Assembly: GCA_964577195.1 (NCBI GenBank)
Contig: CAZNYF010000179.1
Coordinates: 1-5,216, forward strand
Direction of reading: 5' to 3'
DNA from: HyVt-560 sp964577195
Lineage (GTDB): Bacteria > Pseudomonadota > Gammaproteobacteria > UWMA-0217
DNA length: 5,216 bases
The stretch's first letter is position 1. Every line of letters begins with the position of its first letter. The notes beneath the pieces are model-generated. The model was not told the origin of the DNA. It ran no database searches and saw only the letters and a list, made by a program, of their open reading frames with translations. Positions 1 to 4,980 of the stretch are shown here, piece after piece. The translations under genes were made by a program, and so were the position numbers.

Positions 1-147
1 GATCGTTTAGAGTGGATTATGGAAGGTAGTACCTTACGAGTCGTGCCTGTAAAAGAAAATGCTATCCATGCTTTCCGGGGGATGGGGGGAGAAGGTTCAG
101 TCGAGAGATTGTTGGCTGAGCGCAAAAAAGACAGAGAAAATGAATGA
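1..147 (+). CDS. AbrB/MazE (SpoVT-AbrB)-type antitoxin, C-terminal part only
   Basis: The first reading frame is open from the window edge to a TGA at 145-147, giving the last 48 residues of a small protein. It starts DRLEW, has VVPVK near residues 15-19 and an FRGMGG turn near 27-32, and ends in a charged tail (LLAERKKDRENE). This pattern is typical of swapped-hairpin AbrB/MazE antitoxins: the end of the DNA-binding barrel, then a flexible toxin-binding tail. The stop overlaps the ATG of the PIN toxin by 4 bases (ATGA at 144-147), which implies translational coupling in an antitoxin-toxin operon. The antitoxin should neutralise the toxin and bind the operon promoter, which lies outside the window. 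The N-terminus is missing, so the family call rests on the C-terminal pattern and the neighbour. Confidence 0.72.
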   Translation, partial: DRLEWIMEGSTLRVVPVKENAIHAFRGMGGEGSVERLLAERKKDRENE

Positions 148-545
148 GTATCTATTTGCTGGATACCTCAGCAATACTCACGCTAAGGGATGACGAAAAG
201 GGTGCAGAAACTGTTGCAAACCTACTCGAAAAAGCACAAAACAATGAAATAAAATGCTACGGCTGTTTTATCTCACTGATGGAAGTTTTATATCGCGTCT
301 GGAAAGATGAAAGCGAGCAGGCAGGCCGTCTAGCCTACGAAATGGTGCAATCCTTACCCATTGAATGGATACATGAGGATAAAGAATTATTGGAATTGTC
401 CGCGAGCCTGAAAGCTCAAAATAGAATGTCACTAGCAGATGCATGGATTGCAGCGAGCGCAATTCTGATCAAAGCAACGCTGGTGCACAAAGATCCAGAA
501 TTTAAAATGCTAACCTGCCCTCAATTAGAGCTTCCTTATAAATAA
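144..545 (+). CDS. vapC: PIN-domain ribonuclease toxin, VapC type (module 1)
   Basis: A 133-residue protein, the normal length for a single PIN domain. Acidic residues sit where the family places its metal site: D7 in LLDTSA at the N-terminus, E47 in SLMEVLYR, D99 in LADAWIAA, and D117 in VHKDPEF as a probable fourth ligand. Family members are Mg/Mn-dependent RNases that cut tRNA, rRNA or mRNA and stop growth unless bound by the antitoxin; this target cannot be read from sequence. The ATG at 144 is chosen because it gives the canonical hydrophobic strand ending in Asp and the 4-base ATGA overlap with the antitoxin. No independent promoter is visible, so it is probably expressed with the antitoxin. 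All catalytic positions are present and it looks intact. Confidence 0.9.
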   Translation: MSIYLLDTSAILTLRDDEKGAETVANLLEKAQNNEIKCYGCFISLMEVLYRVWKDESEQAGRLAYEMVQSLPIEWIHEDKELLELSASLKAQNRMSLADAWIAASAILIKATLVHKDPEFKMLTCPQLELPYK

Positions 546-605
546 AAGCGAATGAATTTTTGACCCAGATGCTAATTGGGAATGATTTAATTGTGTTTTG
601 GACTA

Positions 606-631
606 CGTCTTGAAAAGACGCTAATTTTTTT
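606..631 (+). terminator. Rho-independent-like terminator after module 1
   Basis: A perfect 6-bp stem (CGTCTT at 606-611, AAGACG at 615-620) with a GAA loop is followed by CTAA and seven T residues ending at 631. The T-run polarity fits termination of plus-strand transcription from the AbrB/PIN operon. It lies between two convergent operons and ends only 3 bases before the stop of the minus-strand toxin. The stem is short and the T-run is displaced by 4 bases, so efficiency may be modest. Confidence 0.6.
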
Positions 632-634
632 CAG

Positions 635-1000
635 CTAAATCCGATATGGAATTCGAATATCGGCTTGGTCTTCGGGAAAACCTTTCAAGTTTCGAGTAAT
701 CAAAAGAGCCTGATGAAACTTTGCGGTTGCCCAAATAATCGCATCTGGAAGTTTGATACGATTTTTGCGACGAATTGAAATTACGTGAGTAACTAACGCT
801 TGCTCCACGGGCAACACCTCAAACTGCCTTAAAAATTGAGTGAGCTTTTTTTCTTCATCACTCTTTTTAGCTCCTGCCAACACCTCCATGTAGGTAATCA
901 AACTAATCGCTTTTGAATCAAACCTAAGGAGTTCTTGCCGCGCCTGATCAATGCCATTGAGATAATCGATCAGAATATTGGTATCGAAAACGGCTTTCAT
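635..1000 (-). CDS. vapC: PIN-domain ribonuclease toxin, VapC type (module 2)
   Basis: A 121-residue protein starting MKAVFDTNILIDYLNG. PIN-domain residues are D6 (FDTN), E39 (YMEVLAG), D86 (KLPDAIIWATA) and N104 in the ITRNLKGF motif, which aligns with the fourth metal-site position. It is predicted to be a metal-dependent RNase held inactive by the ribbon-helix-helix protein upstream. I chose the ATG at 1000-998 because its ATGA overlaps the antitoxin TGA (999-997), the usual coupled arrangement. A GTG two codons upstream (1006-1004) is also in frame and would add two residues. A GAG triplet a few bases upstream of the ATG is a plausible weak ribosome site. The gene converges on module 1 and appears complete. 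Confidence 0.9.
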   Translation of the reverse strand: MKAVFDTNILIDYLNGIDQARQELLRFDSKAISLITYMEVLAGAKKSDEEKKLTQFLRQFEVLPVEQALVTHVISIRRKNRIKLPDAIIWATAKFHQALLITRNLKGFPEDQADIRIPYRI

Positions 1001-1218
1001 TCCCACTCATCTCTGAGTTTTTTCTGGTAGACGAGGCCATCTTCTTGCCTGTCTTTCCATAAGCCGAATGCGGTATCTGCTTCGGCCTGAACCCGGTTGT
1101 TCTCAAGAAACAAATCAACTGCCTGTCTAATGGCTTCTGCACGAGAGAGTTTTTGTTTTGTGCAGAGTTGATCCAGTGATTCTCGTTGTTTTTCAGGTAG
1201 ATCAATAATTGTTCTCAT
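997..1218 (-). CDS. vapB: Ribbon-helix-helix antitoxin, VapB/CopG type (module 2)
   Basis: A 73-residue protein. The N-terminal segment MRTIIDLP is the DNA-binding beta strand, followed by helix-turn-helix residues through LSRAEAIRQAVDLFLEN, a typical ribbon-helix-helix (Arc/CopG fold). The C-terminal part with FGLWKDRQEDGL and a final DEWE is the toxin-binding tail common in this antitoxin family. The frame is open back to an ATG at 1248, but I prefer the ATG at 1218: the family begins MRT, and the strong promoter on this strand has its -10 box at 1247-1252, so the longer form would start upstream of the predicted transcript. An AAGG lies just 2 bases before the ATG, closer than ideal for a ribosome site. 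The stop overlaps the toxin start by 4 bases. Confidence 0.88.
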   Translation of the reverse strand: MRTIIDLPEKQRESLDQLCTKQKLSRAEAIRQAVDLFLENNRVQAEADTAFGLWKDRQEDGLVYQKKLRDEWE

Positions 1219-1232
1219 AGCCTTAATATCAT

Positions 1233-1256
1233 CATGTATCGTTATCATGATACATG
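1233..1256. promoter_or_regulatory. Inverted-repeat operator of TA module 2
   Basis: Two perfect 8-bp arms, CATGTATC (1233-1240) and GATACATG (1249-1256), are separated by 8 bases. Nested inside is a perfect 10-bp palindrome TATCATGATA (1243-1252 region). The repeat covers the -10 box of the module 2 promoter, as expected for an operator bound by a dimeric ribbon-helix-helix antitoxin or antitoxin-toxin complex. Binding is inferred from symmetry and position. Confidence 0.72.
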
Positions 1257-1274
1257 GATGTCGGGTGATGTCAA
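1247..1274 (-). promoter_or_regulatory. Sigma-70-type promoter of vapB-vapC module 2
   Basis: On the minus strand a perfect -35 hexamer TTGACA (1274-1269) is followed after 16 bases by TATCAT (1252-1247), which matches the -10 consensus at 5 of 6 positions. Transcription should start near 1240, giving a leader of about 20 bases to the ATG at 1218. The -10 box lies within the inverted repeat, so the antitoxin should block polymerase directly. Confidence 0.72.
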
Positions 1275-1422
1275 TTCAAGACCATCTCTAAAAAACCAAG
1301 AAAATATTCACGCAACCATTGACCTGGCGTCTTTTTCTCTAAAGCTAAAAAATGCGGCAAGAAAATCCCTAATCCCGTATTTTAAGTATATCCCCGTTTA
1401 TTCAAGATAAGAGAGCTGAGCC

Positions 1423-3189
1423 ATGCAGACCATTGACCCACGCCGCAATCGCCCCCTCGACTCAGCTCTACATACAGAGGAACAGCCTGCAAGCCCAACC
1501 GTGGAGACACTCAACGACCTTGCAAAGTTGGCGGACTACTCGCTCATGGACACCTTAAACAGCGACCCCGACGCCACCACAAACGGAGTCGATCACGCCC
1601 CTCGGCAAGTCTTCTCCGGTCACTACGTCCCCGTTAGCCCCACCCCCATCGAAGCGCCCGAATACATTACCCATAGCAAAACGCTTTTTCAGGAGTTGGG
1701 TTTCAGCCATCGTCTCGCGCAAGATCCCGAGTTTATCCGCATGTTCTCCGGCGACCTCTCGCAGGTCCCCTCCCCGATTAGTAAAGTCGGCTGGGCCACG
1801 GGCTACGCGCTCTCCATCTACGGTACTGAATACGACCAGCAATGCCCGTTTAAAACCGGCAACGGCTACGGCGACGGTCGCGCTGTCTCTGTGCTAGAGG
1901 CCGTCATCAACGGTCGCCGCTGGGAAATGCAGCTCAAAGGCGCAGGCCGCACCCCCTACTGCCGAGGCGCAGACGGACGCGCCGTCTTGCGCTCCAGTGT
2001 CCGCGAGTTCCTGGCGCAGGAACACATGCACGCACTGGGCGTACCCACATCACGATCGCTCAGTTTGTATGCCTCCAAAACCGAAACTGTACAACGACCG
2101 TGGTACTCAGAAGGCTCACGCTCAGACGACCCAGACATCCTCGTATCAGATGCCGTCGCCATCTCCACCCGCGTCGCCCCTTCATTCCTGCGCGTCGGTC
2201 AGCTAGAGCTATTCGCTCGCCGCGCCCGTAAAAAAGCGCACCCCACAGCAATGCAAGAGCTAAAACAGATCGTCCTTCACCTCATCGACCGTGAATACCA
2301 CAACGTCATCGCACCACAACTTGGCACCGCCGAAAAGGTCGTCCTACTGGCGCGTGAGTTCCGCAGCCGCCTCACCTCCCTCGTGGCAAACTGGATTCGT
2401 GTCGGCTACTGCCAAGGCAACTTCAACAGCGATAACTGCGCCGCCGGAGGCTTCACCCTCGACTACGGCCCCTACGGATTCTGCGAAATATTCCACCCTC
2501 AGTACCAGCCCTGGACAGGTGGCGGACAACACTTCTCATTCCTTAATCAACCCGCAGCAGCACAGAAAAACTTTAGCTCCTTCTGCTCCGCGCTCCAGCC
2601 ACTCCTTACATCGCACCAAAATGCCCTGCAACAGCTCAATGACATCGAGCACGGCTTCGAAAAAGCCATGCAAGCCCAAATGGAAGACATGTGGTCAGCC
2701 AAACTCGGGCTGGATGCATTTAACGCAGACCTGTTCAACGAACTTGAAATCCTCATGACCCACACACCTGTCGACTACACCCTGTTCTTTCGTGAACTCT
2801 CAAAGATACCCGACGACATTACCCCATTAAAAAGAAGCTTCTACCCAAACACGCACAATGCCGCAGCCCCAACGCAGACGATAGACAAAGTATGGTCACA
2901 GTGGCTAGAAAAGTGGCGATCGCTCATCAGTAAAACAGCCTCCACCCACGAGGAGATTTCTAAGAAAATGAAGCGCATCAACCCAAAATACACCCTCCGA
3001 GAATGGCTCGTAGCCCCCGCCTACCAACAAGCCGCCGCAGGAGACTACACGCTGATTAGAGCGCTGCAAGAAATCATGACGCAACCCTACGCAGAGCAAT
3101 CGCAAGACGTAGAAGAGAAATACAACAAGCTCAAACCCTCTAAGTTCTTCGAGACAGGCGGGGTGTCACACTACAGCTGCTCATCGTAA
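1423..3189 (+). CDS. selO: Protein adenylyltransferase SelO (YdiU family), divergent long form
   Basis: A 588-residue pseudokinase of the SelO/YdiU family, which transfers AMP from ATP to Ser/Thr/Tyr of proteins and is linked to redox stress. Seen in order: a glycine-rich loop GNGYGDGRAV (146-155); LKGAGRTPYCR with the nucleotide-binding Lys172; DGRAVLRSSVREFL with Glu195, its likely ion-pair partner; RVAPSFLRVG (250-259); the catalytic segment NFNSDN with Asp337/Asn338; the metal-binding DYGPYGF with Asp347; and NPKYTLREWL near 520-529. It ends Cys586-Ser-Ser, where some eukaryotic homologues carry selenocysteine. It is longer than the roughly 480-residue E. coli protein, with an extra N-terminal region and an insert near 222-243. 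The usual YSGHQFG motif before the loop is replaced by ATGYALSIYG. GAGAG at 1411-1415 is a suitable ribosome site. I see no convincing promoter. It is visibly GC-richer than the TA genes around it. Confidence 0.9.
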   Translation: MQTIDPRRNRPLDSALHTEEQPASPTVETLNDLAKLADYSLMDTLNSDPDATTNGVDHAPRQVFSGHYVPVSPTPIEAPEYITHSKTLFQELGFSHRLAQDPEFIRMFSGDLSQVPSPISKVGWATGYALSIYGTEYDQQCPFKTGNGYGDGRAVSVLEAVINGRRWEMQLKGAGRTPYCRGADGRAVLRSSVREFLAQEHMHALGVPTSRSLSLYASKTETVQRPWYSEGSRSDDPDILVSDAVAISTRVAPSFLRVGQLELFARRARKKAHPTAMQELKQIVLHLIDREYHNVIAPQLGTAEKVVLLAREFRSRLTSLVANWIRVGYCQGNFNSDNCAAGGFTLDYGPYGFCEIFHPQYQPWTGGGQHFSFLNQPAAAQKNFSSFCSALQPLLTSHQNALQQLNDIEHGFEKAMQAQMEDMWSAKLGLDAFNADLFNELEILMTHTPVDYTLFFRELSKIPDDITPLKRSFYPNTHNAAAPTQTIDKVWSQWLEKWRSLISKTASTHEEISKKMKRINPKYTLREWLVAPAYQQAAAGDYTLIRALQEIMTQPYAEQSQDVEEKYNKLKPSKFFETGGVSHYSCSS

Positions 3190-3216
3190 CCCTACATGGG
3201 GGAACGATGAGCAGCT
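3175..3216 (+). other. Long stem-loop spanning the selO stop codon
   Basis: AGCTGCTCATCGT (3175-3187) and ACGATGAGCAGCT (3204-3216) form a perfect 13-bp stem with a 16-base loop, which can itself form a CCC/GGG mini-stem. The left arm includes the codons for Cys586-Ser-Ser and the first base of the TAA. A second weak hairpin (TCACG 3216-3220, CGTGA 3227-3231) follows. No T-run follows, so it is not a classic intrinsic terminator. It may protect the mRNA 3' end or slow ribosomes or polymerase. A relic of a selenocysteine insertion element is possible but speculative. Confidence 0.55.
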
Positions 3217-3234
3217 CACGGAAAATCGTGAAAC

Positions 3235-3277
3235 AGCGAACGAGAGAGCGAATGAGGAAGCAGAGAGCAAACGAGGA
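3235..3277. repeat. Imperfect 12-bp purine-rich tandem repeat
   Basis: Three related units, AGCGAACGAGAG (3235-3246), AGCGAATGAGGA (3247-3258) and AGCAAACGAGGA (3266-3277), with a 7-base partial unit AGCAGAG between the second and third. Strongly purine-rich on the plus strand. It is directly downstream of the selO hairpin and its function is unknown. Confidence 0.5.
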
Positions 3278-3433
3278 CAGCCATTTTTTATCTTCAAAAA
3301 AACCGTAGGCACATAACACTGGATCACCGGAAATCGGCTCTTTCTTGAAGGATGCTGATCATTGGATCGAGTACCCGTTTATTTTCAGTGAAAATCTTCG
3401 TAGATAACATCAAAATCAAAACAAGCGGGCACA

Positions 3434-3463
3434 GAAAACTGGCTCTCAATTTACCCAGAGCCA
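3434..3463 (-). terminator. Hairpin with short T-run downstream of the transposase remnant
   Basis: TGGCTCT (3440-3446) and AGAGCCA (3457-3463) form a 7-bp stem with a 10-base loop. Read on the minus strand it is followed by G and four T residues. It lies 27 bases past the stop of the minus-strand transposase remnant, so it may be the element's terminator. It could also be a REP-like hairpin, given the transposase family, but I do not see the GTAG-type head of classical REPs. Confidence 0.4.
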
Positions 3464-3489
3464 ACTAAGAAGTTGTTAAATAGCGCTTG

Positions 3490-3834
3490 TTACGAAAGAC
3501 CCAACTGGTAAGCCTGCCGGGATACGCTCATCCCATGCAACCAGTGACGCCCCGTCTCGCTGGCTTTTTGCTTGATTCGATCCCAATGTCCCGCTGCAAT
3601 GCCAAATTGATCACCAAAGTGACTGACAGTGTCTATCCAGTGATTGGCGTCGAGCTGGAGCCTGCTAAGAATGGGTTCAAGATCACCGGAAACTCTGCCA
3701 GTTTTTCCTAACCGTATCTGTCGGCCCGTCCAGTCAACCAACTCAAGGTAGTCTGCCAGTGCAATGTTGTTAATCTGAGCCGTATGTATCGAAGGGGTTT
3801 CATCTTTTTCTAGCGGGTTATGGGAGTGTGGATT
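3490..3834 (-). pseudogene. C-terminal remnant of a REP-associated/IS200-like (Y1) transposase
   Basis: On the minus strand the frame is open from just after a TGA (3837-3835) to a TAA (3492-3490), about 114 residues. It contains ALADYLELVDWTGRQIR, then PILSRLQLDANHWI, then HFGDQF and a final HWLHGMSVSRQAY segment. I recognise this as the C-terminal tail of proteobacterial REP-associated tyrosine transposases of roughly 300 residues. The catalytic part, with the HUH and tyrosine motifs, is missing: upstream there are stops in frame and an 11-bp duplication. The family ending at the C-terminus is kept. No start codon or ribosome site is credible, so it is a non-functional leftover of a former mobile element. 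Family identity is from memory of the motif, not a search. Confidence 0.68.
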
Positions 3835-3862
3835 TCAAAGTTTTGCTGTGGAATTGTGGCTG

Positions 3863-3884
3863 TCCTCGATTTATCCTCGATTTA
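3863..3884. repeat. 11-bp perfect tandem duplication
   Basis: TCCTCGATTTA occurs twice back to back (3863-3873 and 3874-3884). Eleven bases is not a multiple of three, so it would disrupt any coding frame across it. It lies just upstream, in minus-strand direction, of the transposase remnant, next to GTGGCTGTCC. That motif resembles the GGACAG-containing sequence I recall near such transposases. Confidence 0.7.
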
Positions 3885-3919
3885 GATGGTCGTTAGCTGC
3901 CCAGAATCCCAACAGATCC

Positions 3920-3947
3920 TTGTCTTCATAATGGTATCGTATATAAT
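3920..3947 (+). promoter_or_regulatory. Promoter of the toxin-first TA module 3
   Basis: A perfect -10 box TATAAT (3942-3947) is preceded at 16 bases by TTGTCT (3920-3925), a 4 of 6 match to the -35 consensus. The expected start is near 3954, the first base of the toxin ATG. No Shine-Dalgarno sequence precedes the ATG (ATACCGTT), consistent with a leaderless transcript. Confidence 0.65.
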
Positions 3948-3955
3948 ACCGTTAT
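3928..3955. promoter_or_regulatory. Inverted-repeat operator over the promoter and start codon of module 3
   Basis: ATAATGGTAT (3928-3937) and ATACCGTTAT (3946-3955) are inverted repeats matching at 9 of 10 positions, separated by 8 bases. The repeat contains the TATAAT box and the first two bases of the toxin start codon. This fits autorepression by the antitoxin or the toxin-antitoxin complex. The 8-base spacing equals that of the module 2 operator. Confidence 0.62.
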
Positions 3956-4373
3956 GGACATTGTTACTATAGATACGAATGTGGTCATAAGTGCTTTAAA
4001 GTCTAAGAAAGGAGCTTCGTACAAACTGATGATGCTTCTACCAGAAGACCTATTTGTACCCAATATTTCAGTACCGCTTTTTATAGAATATAAGTCAGTA
4101 GCAAAGAGAGAAGGGTTAGTTGCGAACCTTACACAACAGGAAGTCGATGCAATCCTTGACTACTATTTAAGTAAATCCAGAACACACAAAATATACTATT
4201 TGTGGCGACCTCTCTTAAAAGATCCAAAAGATGATCTAGTGCTAGAAGTAGCAGTAACATCAGAAAGTAGATACATTATAACATTCAATAAAAAAGACTT
4301 TAAAGGATGTGAAAAATTCGGAATATCAGCAGTTACTCCCTGCGAGTACATGACTAAAAGAGGTTTATTATGA
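3954..4373 (+). CDS. PIN-family toxin (COG1569 type), first gene of module 3
   Basis: A 139-residue protein starting MDIVTIDTNVVISAL. PIN signature residues are D7 (IDTN), E45 (PLFIEYKS), D94 in KDPKDDLVLEVA, and the ITFNKKDF strand at 109-116 with N112/D115 near the fourth metal position. The layout and the KDPKDD motif resemble the group annotated as putative toxin component of a TA system, PIN family. It is predicted to be an RNase. The ATG at 3954 is the only usable start: there is no in-frame start upstream, and the next Met (26) would lose D7. The stop overlaps the antitoxin ATG by 4 bases, so the toxin is translated first, opposite to modules 1 and 2. The gene is more AT-rich than selO, suggesting separate acquisition. 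Confidence 0.86.
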   Translation: MDIVTIDTNVVISALKSKKGASYKLMMLLPEDLFVPNISVPLFIEYKSVAKREGLVANLTQQEVDAILDYYLSKSRTHKIYYLWRPLLKDPKDDLVLEVAVTSESRYIITFNKKDFKGCEKFGISAVTPCEYMTKRGLL

Positions 4374-4609
4374 GTACACTTAGTTTGAGATTGGCAAATT
4401 CACTTCATGATGAAGTGAAATTCTTAGCAAAACAAGAAGGTATCTCTATTAATCAATTTATAGCAACAGCTGTCGCTGAAAAAATGTCAGCATTAATGAC
4501 CGAAGATTATTTAGTAGAAAGAGCAAAAAAAGGTAATAAAAAAGCATTCTTAGAAGCGATGGCAAAAGTACCAGATGTGGAACCAGAGGCATACGACAGA
4601 TTAGAATAA
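4370..4609 (+). CDS. HicB-like ribbon-helix-helix antitoxin, second gene of module 3
   Basis: A 79-residue protein. STLSLRLANSLHDEVKFLAKQ provides the DNA-binding strand and first helix, and GISINQFIATAVAEKMSAL is the second helix, a pattern shared by HicB C-terminal domains and other Arc-like antitoxins. The rest is a charged segment (EDYLVERAKKGNKKAFLEA) ending VPDVEPEAYDRL, likely the toxin-wrapping tail. Proteins of this form are commonly paired with COG1569-type PIN toxins. It starts inside the toxin stop codon (ATGA at 4370-4373), so translation should be coupled. It probably binds the inverted repeat at 3928-3955. It lacks the partial RNase-H-like domain of full HicB, so 'HicB-like' refers to the DNA-binding part only. 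Confidence 0.85.
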   Translation: MSTLSLRLANSLHDEVKFLAKQEGISINQFIATAVAEKMSALMTEDYLVERAKKGNKKAFLEAMAKVPDVEPEAYDRLE

Positions 4610-4679
4610 TGTAAAAATAGTACTAAGATAGACCTTGAAAATGAATGATTTTAAAATCGAGGGTAAATTATTAAACTGA

Positions 4680-4707
4680 TTGGCATTGAATCAGTAGAGA
4701 CAATAAT
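4680..4707 (+). promoter_or_regulatory. Candidate promoter for the ParE-like gene
   Basis: TTGGCA (4680-4685, 5 of 6 match) and AATAAT (4702-4707, 5 of 6) are spaced by 16 bases. The -10 box begins a perfect 10-bp palindrome AATAATTATT (4702-4711) that could be an operator, although such palindromes arise easily in AT-rich DNA. The expected start near 4714 leaves about 24 bases to the ATG at 4738. Confidence 0.45.
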
Positions 4708-4737
4708 TATTTTCCTCGTTAGAAATTTTGGGTGTCC

Positions 4738-4980
4738 ATGACTGCGTCCTTTTTATTTGATGTCATTATCCCTAGCTTTATCAACCACCCAAAAATTGGT
4801 TTTGATTTTCTGGTTCAACGCGTCAATTCAATTGAGGAGCTTAGGCGAGTAGAGAACATCCAGAGACTCTTGGAACGCGGTGCTTCTATCCGGCAATATA
4901 ACGATCAAAACTACATTATTTTGTACCACTTAAAAAATCGAACGGTAACCTTGTTGGCTATCAAGATCAGCAACAATTGA
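4738..4980 (+). CDS. RelE/ParE-like toxin, probably frameshifted at the C-terminus
   Basis: An 80-residue protein from the ATG; a GTG at 4732 is also in frame, but GGG at 4730-4732 is better placed to serve the ATG. The C-terminal half (GASIRQY, then NYIILYHL, then RTVTLLAIK at 68-76) resembles the last strands of RelE/ParE toxins, where an Arg precedes a YxIxY strand and a final V-x-x-L strand. The first 45 residues match nothing I recognise. The annotated end (ISNN) is atypical. Adding one base near 4963-4965 would continue the frame as DQQQLKFDLSNF to a TAG at 5001-5003, like the KHxxQLxFD tail I recall in this family, so a one-base deletion is likely. No antitoxin flanks it. It may be an inactive relic or an orphan. 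Confidence 0.5.
   Translation: MTASFLFDVIIPSFINHPKIGFDFLVQRVNSIEELRRVENIQRLLERGASIRQYNDQNYIILYHLKNRTVTLLAIKISNN

Larger units (their letters stand above)
3190..3489. other. Gene-less stretch after selO
   Basis: About 300 bases without a supportable gene. They hold the right arm of the selO hairpin, a purine-rich imperfect repeat (3235-3277), an A/T inverted run around 3284-3301 and a hairpin at 3440-3463. A 32-codon open stretch at 3309-3407 and a longer minus-strand one over the purine repeats have no convincing start or ribosome site and match no family I recognise. Confidence 0.6.

Noticed and set aside
1319..1350. TTGACC as -35 of a selO promoter
   Set aside because: No acceptable -10 box lies 15-19 bases downstream, so I do not call a promoter here.
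2291..2758. 155-codon plus-strand frame inside selO
   Set aside because: It is an out-of-frame shadow of selO with a low-complexity Ser/Thr/Pro-rich translation. The selO frame carries all the conserved motifs.
3190..3385. Minus-strand open stretch of about 64 codons over the purine-rich repeats
   Set aside because: The Ser/Ala/Phe-rich translation is produced by the nucleotide repeats, and no ribosome site precedes the only possible start, a GTG.
3309..3407. 32-codon plus-strand open stretch (contains DADHWIEYPFIF)
   Set aside because: It looks protein-like but is short, follows a TAG directly, lacks a start codon and ribosome site, and matches no family I recognise. It may be a relic but cannot be supported.
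3430..3485. Possible integron attC site (GTTAAAT near 3475 with inverted repeats)
   Set aside because: TA cassettes in integrons made this worth checking, but no matching paired core sites with attC-like arms recur between the modules.
3322..3692. Repeated 12-mer GATCACCGGAAA (3322-3333 and 3681-3692)
   Set aside because: One shared 12-mer is about what chance gives in 5 kb. No extension of similarity is visible around the two copies.
3487..3711. Plus-strand open frame of 74 codons
   Set aside because: It lies opposite the minus-strand transposase remnant, whose residues match a recognisable family tail. The plus frame has no ribosome site or family pattern.
4647..4658. Perfect palindrome GATTTTAAAATC after module 3
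   Set aside because: It has no loop and no T-run, so it is not a terminator. It is AT-rich, can arise by chance and is not placed on a promoter.
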